From contig JACVTC010000571.1 of NCBI GenBank assembly GCA_016946835.1, forward strand, positions 1-17,757: DNA of 17,757 bases. The letters are read 5' to 3'. Of this stretch, positions 1 through 9,529 are shown piece by piece (within the stretch, counting starts at the first letter, position 1; the number at the start of each line of letters is the position of its first letter). The position numbers and the translations under genes are program-made. This DNA comes from Neocallimastix lanati (nom. inval.). Lineage: Eukaryota; Neocallimastigomycota; Neocallimastigomycetes; Neocallimastigales; Neocallimastigaceae. The notes beneath the pieces are model-generated. The model was not told the DNA's origin, searched no databases, and was given only the letters and a program-made list of their open reading frames with translations.

Positions 1-54
1 TTTATTTATTAAATTTTTAAAAAAAACTAAATATAAAAATATATTAAAAAAAAA

Positions 55-345
55 GTTATTTATTTATTTATTTACAATTTATAATTTACTTATTTACTTA
101 TTTATTATTTATTTATTTACAATTTATAATTTACTTATTTACTTATTTATTATTTATTTATTTACAATTTATAATTTACTTATTTACTTATTTATTATTT
201 ATTTATTTACAATTTATAATTTACTTATTTACTTATTTATTATTTACTTATTTATTATTTATTTATAAAATTATTTATTGTTCAATTATTTATTATTTAT
301 CATTCAATTATTTATTATTTATTTTTTTTTATAAAGGTTAATTTC
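55..345. repeat. 45-bp AT minisatellite, four near-identical copies (74-253) with degenerate flanks
   Basis: The phrase ACAATTTATAATTTACTTA recurs at 74, 119, 164 and 209, exactly 45 bp apart. Each copy ends in TTTATTATTTATTTATTT, except that the last changes to TTTACTTA. Degraded TTTATTATT and TTCAATTATT units continue to about 325. The near-identity points to recent expansion or ongoing homogenisation. Confidence 0.9.
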
Positions 346-353
346 AAAATCAA

Positions 354-526
354 TATGTTATATAATATGCAACTATTAATTAATTAATTAAAATGATAAT
401 AATATAAAATAATAAAATAAAATAATAAATAAAATAAAAATAATAATAATAATAATATTTTGATAATATTTTAACAATAATAATAGGAATAATAGTTCAC
501 TAAATAGTTGCATATTATATATTGCA
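354..526. repeat. 24-bp inverted repeat with a 125-bp spacer
   Basis: The arm at 354-377 ends in ATATAATATGCAACTATT. The arm at 503-526 begins with the exact complement AATAGTTGCATATTATAT. The outer bases differ slightly. The spacer is TAATAA-rich. It may be a small MITE or a cruciform-forming repeat. Confidence 0.6.
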
Positions 527-960
527 GTTATAGTTACCATATAAATTTGTTTGTAGGTTTATAGCAATGATATTTAAATCAATAATATGGGAAATAACTG
601 TTCAATTAATACAATTAACTCAAACCAGCATAATCATTATATTGATATATTGTGCACATAATTGTTATATTGATTTAAATATTCAAATATGCTGTTATTG
701 TTCATTTAATATATGTATATGCTATCTAGTTCAATTAATAATTATACAGGCTTTATCGTTATTTGATATATATTAAGATAGCTAGTTTATTTAATATTAT
801 ATCAGGTTTTATCTTTTAATTAATATATGATTGTGATATATTATTTAATTAATGTTATTTGAGCACTATATTGTTCAATTAACTCTATTTAGCTATATTG
901 TTTATTAAATTATTATGCTAACTATATATATATATATTGATTACGCGAGTTTCACATATT
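527..960. other. AT-rich spacer, no supported gene
   Basis: Contains recurring TTCAATTAA and TTGATATATT phrases, as if built from degenerate copies of a short repeat. The open frame at 567-776 is hydrophobic low-complexity with no recognisable domain and is not supported. Confidence 0.6.
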
Positions 961-1068
961 ATATTTGAATGCCAAAAAATATGCAAAACTAATCAAAAAC
1001 TGGTATCAAATTCAAAATTACACACATATGGTTTTATGCTAATTTAATGATAAAATGGCATTCAAATA
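961..1068. mobile_element. Short inverted-repeat element (~107 bp), MITE-like
   Basis: TATTTGAATGCCA at 962-974 is matched by its reverse complement TGGCATTCAAATA at 1056-1068. The inside carries ACACATATGGTTTTATGCTA (1022-1041), which resembles interior sequence of the left arm at 13019-13123 and of the segment 12975-12992. There is no coding capacity. It could be a deletion derivative of a dispersed element family. Confidence 0.5.
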
Positions 1069-2433
1069 CATTATTTTTTTCGGACGTATATTTAAATATA
1101 TATGAATGATATAGCTAATATATTGATATAAACGATATAGTTTTAATAGTTCATGTAATTGATATAAATAGTATATATATATATATATATGTGATTGATA
1201 TATCATAAGTGTGCATATATGCTGTATTATGTTGCAACTTTTACATATTGTTACAGGTTTGAGATAGCATATTATTGTTATTTGAATATTACCAGCATAG
1301 ATTTGTACAGCACGTATACAACATATTTCAACCCTATTTATCATATATATCAATGATCACGTGACATTTGTATTGATATACGGGACTTTTATGTGCAATA
1401 ATTTATAATAGTATCGTTATATTTAATTAACCTTTATTAATATATTTTAATTTATAAAACCCAATTAACCAAGGGTCTTCTCTAAACTACAATAAAGAAG
1501 AGTAGTTATTAGGAAATCTTTATAATAATTTAAATATATATTAATAATATATATACATTTAAAATATATTATATCGGAGTATAGTATAATATATAATAAA
1601 TATATATTAAAATAATAAATATAATAAATATAACTATATAATTCTTAAAATGAAAATAAGAATAGTAAGTTAAATATATAAGAATATAATTATATAATAA
1701 ATATGAATATAATAAATAATATCAACTATGTATATGTTAATTATAATTACAAATAACTAAAACTATTTATTATATTATATATTATAACTAATATAGAAGT
1801 ATTATGTATTTTTAATATAAACTTTAAAAATAAATATGAATAGTTAATTATATATATAATAATATTCTTATTATATATATTTAGAAGAAATTAACTATTT
1901 AATTTAATATCTTTAATATATTTAATATTATAATGAATAATATATATAATAAATATTGAATAATATATGAATAAGAAATTATTTCAAATATTATTATTGA
2001 CAAAAGAGATATAAATTTAATATTTAATAATTATTATTAAATATACAAATATGTTGCTACATATATTTGTTTTAAGTAATAAACTAACTGAAGAATACAC
2101 TAAATATATACCAAATATCTCTATAATTGCAACAACCTATCAAACTATCAAAGCCTGTTCATTTATATTTCTAAATTAAAATTTTTATTAAAAAAACTAA
2201 TAAAGTATAGCAATAAGAAAGAAAAAGTATATCTATATATATATAATAAAATTAAAATAATTTAAAAGAATTTTAGATAGAAAGGAATAGTTAATGAAAC
2301 AATTTTAATACATTAGTTTAATCAATTTATTATAATATAAATCTAATTTTATAATTTATTTTCGGATAATAAAATAAAAATAAAAAACCAAAAAAAAAAG
2401 GTTAAATCAATGTAAAATATAATAATACTTTTT
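1069..2433. other. AT-rich spacer, no supported gene
   Basis: Mostly AT dinucleotide and TAATATAT-type sequence. The short stretches 1439-1505 and 2080-2165 have slightly more G and C but no open frame or recognisable motif. The minus-strand frame at 1353-1039 overlaps the 961-1068 element and looks like chance. Confidence 0.6.
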
Positions 2434-2454
2434 AAAAAAAAAAAAAAAAAAAAA

Positions 2455-2640
2455 TTGAAAATGAAGATAATTGAAACCCTTAGTAGACCATTATAAGCTT
2501 CTAGTGAAGTTAAATATTCGTAATACCTTGTGAGAAATGAAGAGCCTAGTTCCAGGCGATTTTTGAGCCAGTAATGAATTGTATAGCGTAACAGGAGCAG
2601 CCTACTATATCAAGAGCGCCAAATATACGTATGTGAACTT
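2455..2640. pseudogene. Island of higher GC, possible decayed coding or transposon fragment
   Basis: Composition changes sharply after the A tract at 2434-2454. Fragments on both strands look protein-like: plus strand ASNELYSVTGAAYYIKSAKY after a stop near 2564, plus another frame with YLVRNEEPSSRRFLSQ, and a 30-codon open stretch on the minus strand. No single frame spans the island and none matches a family I recognise. It could also be a structured RNA, but I could not fit it to a known RNA. Confidence 0.35.
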
Positions 2641-2960
2641 TTTTAATATAACTGTGTTAAAATAATGAAAATATATAGAGAATATGTGCAAAAAAATGTT
2701 TATATATTGTTGTTTATATATTATTTATATCTATTATGCATAAAACTGATATATTCAATATATATGTACAAGACATTTATATATACTACATATTTAAACA
2801 TATATTAATACATATCCATAACGTGTCATTATACGCTACAAAATTCTAACATAAAACCTGATATTACAATAATAAATACAATAATAACAATGTCATATTC
2901 ACAGTAATTATAGAGTTTTAACTTCAAGTTATTCTGTTATGGCTCAAGAAGTAGTTTGTT
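2641..2960. other. AT-rich spacer
   Basis: No open frame of note. A slightly more complex stretch at 2900-2960 has a short open frame (SFNFKLFCYGSRSSLLYK) that runs into the tandem duplication. No family is recognised. Confidence 0.5.
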
Positions 2961-3112
2961 ATACAAAAACATTAAAGGTATTAAATGAATATTAAATAAA
3001 TCAATAACATATAATTTATTATTACAAAGAATTATACAAAAATATTAAAGGTATTAAATGATATATTAAATAAATCGCTTACATACTTACATATAATTTA
3101 TTATTACAAAGA
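2961..3112. repeat. Imperfect tandem duplication, 73-bp offset
   Basis: ATACAAAAACATTAAAGGTA at 2961 recurs with one change at 3034 (73-bp offset). Each copy continues through TTAAATGA, TATTAAATAAATC and ATATAATTTATTATTACAAA. The second copy carries a small insertion (CGCTTACATACTT). Confidence 0.85.
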
Positions 3113-3334
3113 TATATTAATAATATATAATATAATAATAGAAGTCTAAAATATAGTCCTAACATACTTAATTTTTATTGAAATCTTTAAAAATACATAA
3201 TAAATTAACTATTAAATATTAATTAAATAATTTTTTTTATCAATCACAACCATTATTCAATATAAAGTTAAAAATTGTGGTAATTAAACTAATAATGCCT
3301 AAAATAAAACTAAATATAAAAAAATAATAATAAA

Positions 3335-3700
3335 TAACAATAAATAATAATATGTAATAAGTAGTTAAATAATAAATAATTGAATAATAAATAATAAATA
3401 ATAAATAATAAATAATAAATAATAAATAATAAATAATAAATAATAAATAATAAATAATAAATAATAAAATAATAAATAATTAAATAATAAATAATAAATA
3501 ATAAATAATAAATAATATATAATATATAATAAATAATAAATAATAAATAATAAATAATATATAATATATAATAAATAATAAATAATAAATAAATAATAAA
3601 TAATAAATAATAAATAATAATTAAAATAATAAATAATAAATAATAAATAATAAATAATATATAATATATAATAAATAACATATAATAAATAACATATAAT
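3335..3700. repeat. 7-bp AATAAAT-type satellite array
   Basis: Long runs of the heptamer ATAATAA with occasional TATATAA and TTAAATA variants. On the minus strand TTATTATTTATTATTTATTAT is open in every frame and yields the heptapeptide LLFIIYY repeatedly, which explains the apparent 134-aa frame. It is satellite DNA, not a gene. Confidence 0.9.
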
Positions 3701-3714
3701 ATATTATATAACAA

Positions 3715-4261
3715 TAAGAAAAGTAGATAGATCCATCTTATATTGTTAAGGTTTATAGTGGTAATTGTATTAATAATAATAACAATATAAATTATATAAA
3801 ATATATAATATATTAATATATCTTTTAAAGTAAAATTTTGATATATTATTATCTTAATAAAAATAAATTTAAGAAGTAATAATTATTTTTAATAAAATCA
3901 TATAAATTAATATTTATTAAGATCATTTTATAGGATTCTTTTAGATATTTCATTATAATAAAAATTAACAAATTATTTGCTGTCTATTATTTCAATAAAA
4001 TTTACCAAAAATAATACTTAATATATAAGTTTTGTCCTTTATAAGTATTTATGTATATATTTAATTATTAATTTATTTATTAATTCATTATATATAACAT
4101 TTTTTTTATGTTAACTTCTTCATATTAAAAAATATGAAATTTAGTTTAAATATATATCATTTGATATTTTCTTATTGAATAAATAAATAAGTAAATAAAT
4201 AAATAATGATAGTAAATTTAAAAAAAAAAAAAAAATTGTTACTCAACCTTCAAATTTTTAT
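3715..4261. other. AT-rich spacer, nothing recognised
   Basis: No open frames, G/C islands or clear repeats beyond short A, T and AAAT runs. Confidence 0.6.
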
Positions 4262-4372
4262 TTTTACAGCAACATATACAGATCTCAAATATTATTATTA
4301 TTATTATTATTATATATTCTTTTACAGCAACATATACATATTTCAATTATTATTATATATTCTTATTGTATA
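4262..4372. repeat. 58-bp tandem duplication with (ATT)n
   Basis: TTTTACAGCAACATATACA occurs exactly at 4262-4280 and 4320-4338, each followed by a T/C-containing segment, an ATT run and TATATATTCT. The first copy carries a longer ATT run, so the copies differ mainly by microsatellite length. Confidence 0.8.
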
Positions 4373-5718
4373 AAGTAAATTAATTGAAATTAATTGAAAT
4401 TAAATAATGATAAAATAATAAAAGTAAATGTAAAAAAGGAAAGTAAATAAATAAGAAAAAATCTGAAAAATAAAAATCTAAAAAAAAAAAAAAAAATTCA
4501 AGATTTAGGGAAAAAAAAAAAAAGAAATAGTTAATAATTGTTTTATTTTTAACTAATAGCTGTTGACTTACCATCATATTCTTTTTTTTTTTTTTTTTTT
4601 TTTGTATTCTCCTTTTTTAATTTATAATTATATAATTTTTATAATTTATATAATTTTATTAATTTTAACTTTTTTTTCGGTAATATATTAACAATTTAAT
4701 ATTTTGAAATAAAATAAATAACATTTAAAAAATTTCAGATTAATTAGCTATTTTTAAACCAATGATATAAATCAAATACTGATTTATTAAAAAAAGAAAA
4801 TTGTATTAATACTTGACAAATGAAAATGAAGAAACAATAAATTTAATTTAGATGTATTAAAAATTAAATTACTGAATTAATTATTTTAAGGAATAAAATA
4901 AATAAATACAAATAAATAGATAGATAAATAAATAAATATAAATAAATACAAATAAATAGATATATAAATAATAAATATAAATAAATAAATATAAATAAAT
5001 AAATAAATATAGATAAATGAAATAAATTAAAGAATTAGTTAATAGGATAAATTATATATTTTATTAATTAATAAAGTTTTTGCATAAATTTGTTATTTTT
5101 TATTAAAATATTTTAAATCGAAAATTTAACAAAGTTGTTGATTTTTTAATCAACAACAAATATTTTTATTTTATAGTTTTCTAAAATTTAATAATAAATA
5201 AAAGTATTTACAAATAAAGGGTGTAAAAATTAAGAACAAATAAATAAAAATAAATAATACAATGCTATTATCAAAATTTAACTTTTTTAGTTTTAAAGAA
5301 ATGATTAATTTTTAAAATAAATGAAATTAACCCTATTGCAGTGGTTCAATATTTTCAATATATAAATTCTAAAGATTATTTGTGGCTTGTATAATAACTA
5401 GTATAATTTTTAATCTTAATATTGTATGTTATTTTGATAAATATATTTATATATATTATAGATAGAATTATTAAAAAAATAAAATAAAAAATAAAATAAA
5501 TAAAATAAAATAAAATAAAATAAAAAAAAAAAAAAAAAAAAAAAAACTAGATAAAAAAATAAATTATTATTTTAATAATTATTATTTTTTCTGTGTTTAG
5601 GGAATATATATATATATATATATTTTATTCAATTATTAAATATGGAATAATAAATATTAAATAATTTATTAATTATTATTATGATATAAAAAAAATTATA
5701 TATATATATTTTTTTTTA

Positions 5719-5723
<5 letters not shown>
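4373..5723. repeat. Homopolymer and AAAT-rich spacer with a 40-bp duplication
   Basis: Contains T22 (4582-4603), A25 (5522-5546), and an imperfect 40-bp tandem repeat in which AATAAATACAAATAAATAGA occurs at 4901 and 4941. The minus-strand frame 4577-4380 is Phe-rich because of homopolymers and is not supported. No gene seen. Confidence 0.6.
5134..5157. other. Perfect 10-bp stem hairpin with T4 loop
   Basis: GTTGTTGATT (5134-5143), loop TTTT, AATCAACAAC (5148-5157). There is no adjacent gene to assign it to. Confidence 0.55.

Positions 5724-5770
<47 letters not shown>
5724..5770. repeat. T47 homopolymer
   Basis: 47 consecutive T. Similar tracts occur at 6709-6740 (T32), 9491-9523 (T33), 14233-14270 (T38) and 16628-16654 (A27). 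True lengths may vary by assembly or slippage. Confidence 0.85.
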
Positions 5771-5777
<7 letters not shown>

Positions 5778-5958
5778 ATAACGATAAAAATTCCTAATAT
5801 ATTTAATATATTTTGGTGTAGTATTTTAGATATCGTTAAACTAACTTTTTTTTTTTCATTTAGAAAAAAAATATATATATTATATATCTGAAAAGTATAA
5901 TATATATATATTTTCTTTTTTTCATAATTATTTTTCTAATTATATAATTTTTTTTAGG

Positions 5959-6039
5959 ATGTTTTCAGCAACTAATTCACCTTCCCATGACATCTTATAC
6001 CATTATTATAAAAAAAAAAAAAAAAAAAGTTTAAAATAA
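5959..6039 (+). CDS. Possible 26-codon small ORF or orphan exon
   Basis: A ~55-bp complex island follows TTTTTTTTAGG, an acceptor-like sequence. ATG at 5959 opens MFSATNSPSHDILYHYY, then six Lys from a 19-A run, then SLK and a stop. The opposite strand is also open (WYKMSWEGELVAENILKK), so the strand is uncertain. No family is recognised and no partner exon is seen. It could equally be a conserved noncoding site or a decayed gene fragment. Confidence 0.2.
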   Translation: MFSATNSPSHDILYHYYKKKKKKSLK

Positions 6040-6706
6040 TCATTATGGTTTATTTAATTTTATAAAAAAAAATTTTTTTTTATTCCTAATTCCTATATAT
6101 CCATATTTTATTATATAATATAATATATTAAAATACATTATATTTCAATTTAAAAATATATAAAATATTACCATCTCTTCAATACATATAATAACCAATT
6201 TAATTAATTTTATATATAATTATATATAAAATTAATATTAATAAAATATTTTAAAAAAAAATTGTTTATATTTTTTAAATAAATAAATAAATATATATAT
6301 ATATTTTAATATAATAATAAAAACAAAAATGATAAAAAAAAAAAATTAAAATGGTCGTTTTTTTTATTTAATATTTAATTTTTAAAATTATTATGAATTA
6401 TTTTTATTTTAATTATTATATTACTCTTGATTATTATTTTTATTATTTATTTAGTTATTCATTTTTTTTTTCTTTTTTTTTTTTTTTTTTCTTTTAAAAA
6501 GTCTAACTGAAAATTATCTAAATATGTATTGATGAATAATAATCATTATTATTAAATATTAATGTTGTATTTACATTTTACTCTTATTCTTATTTTTCTA
6601 AATTAAATGATTATATAAGTTTATTATTATTAAATTATTATAACTGAAAATTAAAAATAAAAATAAAACAAAATTAAAAAAAAAAAAAAAAAAAAAAGAT
6701 AGAAAA

Positions 6707-6744
<38 letters not shown>

Positions 6745-6831
6745 AATTAAATTAGTAGATTAAATTGTAAATCATTATTTATTTTCATAAATAATATGAA
6801 TTTTTTTTTTTTTTAAAATATTTTAATGAAA

Positions 6832-6833
<2 letters not shown>
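6040..6833. other. AT-rich spacer downstream of the bZIP gene
   Basis: Dominated by A and T tracts (A22 at 6676-6697 followed by T32 at 6709-6740) and AT palindromes. No gene seen. It may contain the gene's 3' untranslated region beyond the A tract. Confidence 0.5.
6203..6236. repeat. 34-bp perfect AT palindrome
   Basis: Symmetric about 6219/6220: the half-site TTAATTTTATATATAA is followed by its exact reverse complement, plus one more pair on each side. It has no loop, so it could extrude as a cruciform. Confidence 0.65.

Positions 6834-6881
<48 letters not shown>
6834..6881 (-). repeat. 48-nt A tract (minus strand) fused to the bZIP stop codon
   Basis: On the minus strand the last sense codon ATG is followed by T and then 48 A residues, so the TAA stop is made of one T and the first two A residues of the tract. 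There is no conventional 3' UTR between the stop and the tract. No cleavage or polyadenylation signal can be separated from this background. Confidence 0.9.
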
Positions 6882-6884
<3 letters not shown>

Positions 6885-8768
6885 TTGGATTTTTTGATAA
6901 TACTGGATATTGATTTGAAGCAATTTTTGGTTTTATTATTTTTTTATTTTTATTCATATTGACATTCATTAAACAATAGCCAATACCTCCACATTTACAA
7001 TGCCCTATAGTACCGTTTTTACCACATGTACCACCTTTACTTTTATCAATATTACAACAACAAGTTGTATAACTTTTAACAGAATCAGAAATACTAATCA
7101 ACTTATTTCCTTGTTCATTTGGTTGTGAATTTTGGGAGGCATCATTTTCATTTATAAATAAATAACCATTTTCTTCATATACTTCTTTAAGTGTTTTACT
7201 CTCCATATTTTTTGTTACTAATGATCTAAGCCATTTAATTTCTAATTCCATTTCTTTTACTTTAATTTCAAGAGATTGAGCTTTTTGTGTCATTTCTTTA
7301 GCTGTTAAATCTGTCATTTGTTCCTTTAACTTTTTTTTTGCTCTAAACCTGGCTGATGCTGCATTATTTCTATTATTTTTTTTTTTTATTTTTTTATTTT
7401 TTATTTTTTTATTATTTTTTATTATTTATTTTTAATATTTTATTTTTTAATTTTATATTATTAGTATTATTATTTTAATATTAATTTATAAATTAGATTT
7501 AATATTAATATTAAAATTAATATTTAAAAATAAAATATATATATATATATATAAGTTATTATTATTATTTTATTGTATAAATAATTGATTGAAAATTATT
7601 ATTATAGTATTTTTTTTAGTTTAGAATAAATGATAATCATTCATTAAATTAATAAAATTTACCTTTTTCTTTTATCATTTAACTTTTCTTCAACAGTTAA
7701 TTCTTTACCCTTTGAATTACTTCCTTTTGTACCATCAACTTCTGAACTTTTCGAGACTGAACTATTACTTTCAGCCATAAAAGGAATGCTTTTATCGCTA
7801 TTAGAATTAGCTATATTAAATGAATCAAAAATATTATCTTTCTTATTTAATGAAAAATCATTGGGACTATAATTATTATTTGAGTAACGATTTTGTCGGT
7901 TTTCATTCATTAAAAATTGGGGGAAATTAGAAACTTGCTTGTATCCATCAGGATATTGAAATGTTGGATTAGTTTTATATATATCCATGGTATCAGAAAC
8001 TGAAAGCTTTGATGAAGTAGAAGCTTCATTTAGATATGATTTATTATTATAAGTATTTGAAGTATTATTACTATTATTATTATTACTATTATTAATATTA
8101 CTATTGTTATTGTTACTAACAATACCAAACGACTGATTCAGTAATGATAAATTTGAAGGGTAATTATTTATTTCTCCATTTTTCTTTGCCCTTTCTTCAA
8201 TAGCTACGTTTTTTAGTTTTCTTATTTTTAAATATTTATCTTGAGCTGCGGTTTCAACAAAACTTGGATTCCGATTTAATAAATTATTATTCGAAGAATT
8301 ATACTGATTATCTATTATGTTATTATTATTATTATTATTATTGGGATTATTATTTATCGGTAAATTATTATTATTATTACTATTATTATTACTATTACTA
8401 TTTCCTATATTTGGTATATTGTTTGCATTCAATGGAAAATTATCCATAGTAAATTCCCTTAACCATAAATCAAGCTCATGATCCTCTATGTTATTAGAAG
8501 GTAAATATAAATTATTATTACTATTGTTATTGTTATTATTTACATTATTATTATTATTATTATTATTTTGATATGAAGTGGTATCTAAAATATTTGATTG
8601 TGTTGTTGAATTATTTTGGTTTGAATTATAATATTTTGACGAATTATTTAAATAATTTATAATTTGTTCTTGCTTATCATTTTCAATATTAAAATTATTT
8701 CCATTTGGTAATAAAAATTTATTATTATTTGAATCATTATTATTATTAATATTGTTATTGTTATCCAT
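6880..8768 (-). CDS. MetR/Cys-3/Zip1-like bZIP transcription factor with Asn-rich N-terminus and Cys-rich tail (two exons)
   Basis: Read on the minus strand as exon 1 8768-7663, intron 7662-7370, exon 2 7369-6880: 1596 nt, 531 aa. The start is the first ATG of the long frame (MDNNNN). Exon 1 is rich in Asn tracts (residues 68-82, 143-150, 219-234) with an acidic-hydrophobic patch at 94-111 (core LDLWLREF) and a charged, probably helical segment at 170-199. Splicing joins K366-R-K-R369 to NNAASARFRAKKK (370-382), a gap-free match to the basic region of fungal MetR/Cys-3/Zip1 proteins (N-x7-R at N370 and R378). The zipper follows with heptad residues M395, L402, M409, L416, and the family-like block ELEIKWLR. 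The tail holds seven cysteines (472-474, 484, 493, 495, 501). Family members activate sulfur-assimilation genes and, in fission yeast, cadmium responses; that role here is inference. The protein should be nuclear. No adjacent genes are present. The stop codon runs directly into a long A tract. Confidence 0.93.
7370..7662 (-). other. Phase-2 spliceosomal intron splitting the bZIP basic region
   Basis: The donor is AG|GTAAAT at 7663/7662 and the acceptor is AATAG|A at 7370/7369, giving a 293-nt intron made almost wholly of A and T. It splits an Arg codon (AG + A, R369), and the joined protein matches the MetR-class basic region without a gap, which is strong support. A TACTAAT branch-like site lies at 7466-7460, about 90 nt before the acceptor. 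The intron's 3' end is A-rich instead of pyrimidine-rich. If it is not spliced, the donor itself reads AGG TAA, so translation stops after residue 369. Confidence 0.9.
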
Positions 8769-8880
8769 TATTATTATTATAAGTTATAAAAATTTGATAA
8801 AATTGGTATAAAAAAAAGATAATTTGTATTTTTTTTTTTCTTTTTGTATTTTTTTTTTTTTTTTTTATTAAATTAAACTT
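8769..8880 (-). promoter_or_regulatory. Presumed 5' leader and proximal promoter of the bZIP gene
   Basis: Upstream of the ATG the minus strand is a string of A-rich tracts, including A runs opposite 8849-8866 and 8830-8839, and a TAATAATAATA leader directly before the start codon. Such dA tracts commonly exclude nucleosomes in AT-rich fungal promoters. I see no convincing TATA box, and the transcription start cannot be placed from sequence. Confidence 0.3.
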
Positions 8881-9487
8881 TTATTATTACTAATATAATA
8901 TTTTAACATACTTTGGTATATATCACTCATGTAAATTACTTTTTATTATAGTTACAGATAAGAAATATATTCAAAAATAGAGGAAAAGAAAAATTTTATA
9001 ACATAAAAGAATTCTTTTGACTTTTATATTTTTTTTAATAATATATATATATTTTATCATTTTTATTGTTATCTTTTAGATATTATTTTTTTTTAAAAAA
9101 ATATTAAAAATATTATTTAATATATTTTACATTAAATATTATTAATTATAATAATTTTAAAAAATAATAAAATAATAATATTAATAATTAAAAAAATAAG
9201 AAAAATAAAAAAAAAATAAATGAAATAAGAAAAAATTTTTCAACAACTAAAGTTTACTAATTAATTGGATAAAAATTACATTATATTAACAGCAATTAAC
9301 ATAATTAACCAAAAAAAAAATAAAATAAAATTTTTCTATTGAAAAAATGTTAACTAAAATTTACTTTAAAAAAAAAAAGTTAAAAAAAAAATAATTAAAA
9401 ATAAATAAATAAATAGATAAAATATAAATAGATAAATAAATAAATAGATATATAAATTAATTAATAAATAAATAAATAATATTAATC

Positions 9488-9529
<42 letters not shown>

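Noticed and set aside
74-253. Regularly spaced repeats resembling a CRISPR array
   Set aside because: The units are directly tandem with no unique spacers; eukaryotic minisatellite.
567-776. 69-codon plus-strand frame
   Set aside because: Ile/Leu/Tyr/Cys-rich low-complexity peptide from AT-rich DNA, no domain, no supporting signals.
1039-1353. 104-codon minus-strand frame
   Set aside because: Overlaps an inverted-repeat element and has chance-like AT-driven composition with no recognisable motif.
2585-2610. AACAGGAGCAGCC, similar to the helix-8 strand of signal recognition particle RNA
   Set aside because: The matching 5' strand and tetraloop stem could not be found upstream, so no RNA gene was called.
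3310-3714. 134-codon minus-strand frame
   Set aside because: Heptamer satellite read as LLFIIYY repeats; open in every minus frame.
4380-4577. 65-codon minus-strand frame
   Set aside because: Phe-rich because of A/T homopolymers; no domain.
7320-7369. Alternative acceptors downstream of 7370 (GCAG, TCAG, CCAG)
   Set aside because: They remove or shift the conserved basic-region residues; only the AG at 7371-7370 keeps frame and the family pattern.
8264-8449. 61-codon plus-strand frame
   Set aside because: Tyr-rich shadow of the Asn tracts of bZIP exon 1.
6880-8768. Origin from Dictyostelium because of AT richness and Asn runs
   Set aside because: The gap-free MetR-class basic region (NNAASARFR...KKK) and ELE-x-KWLR zipper are fungal hallmarks, so a gut fungus fits better, though only a database search would settle it.
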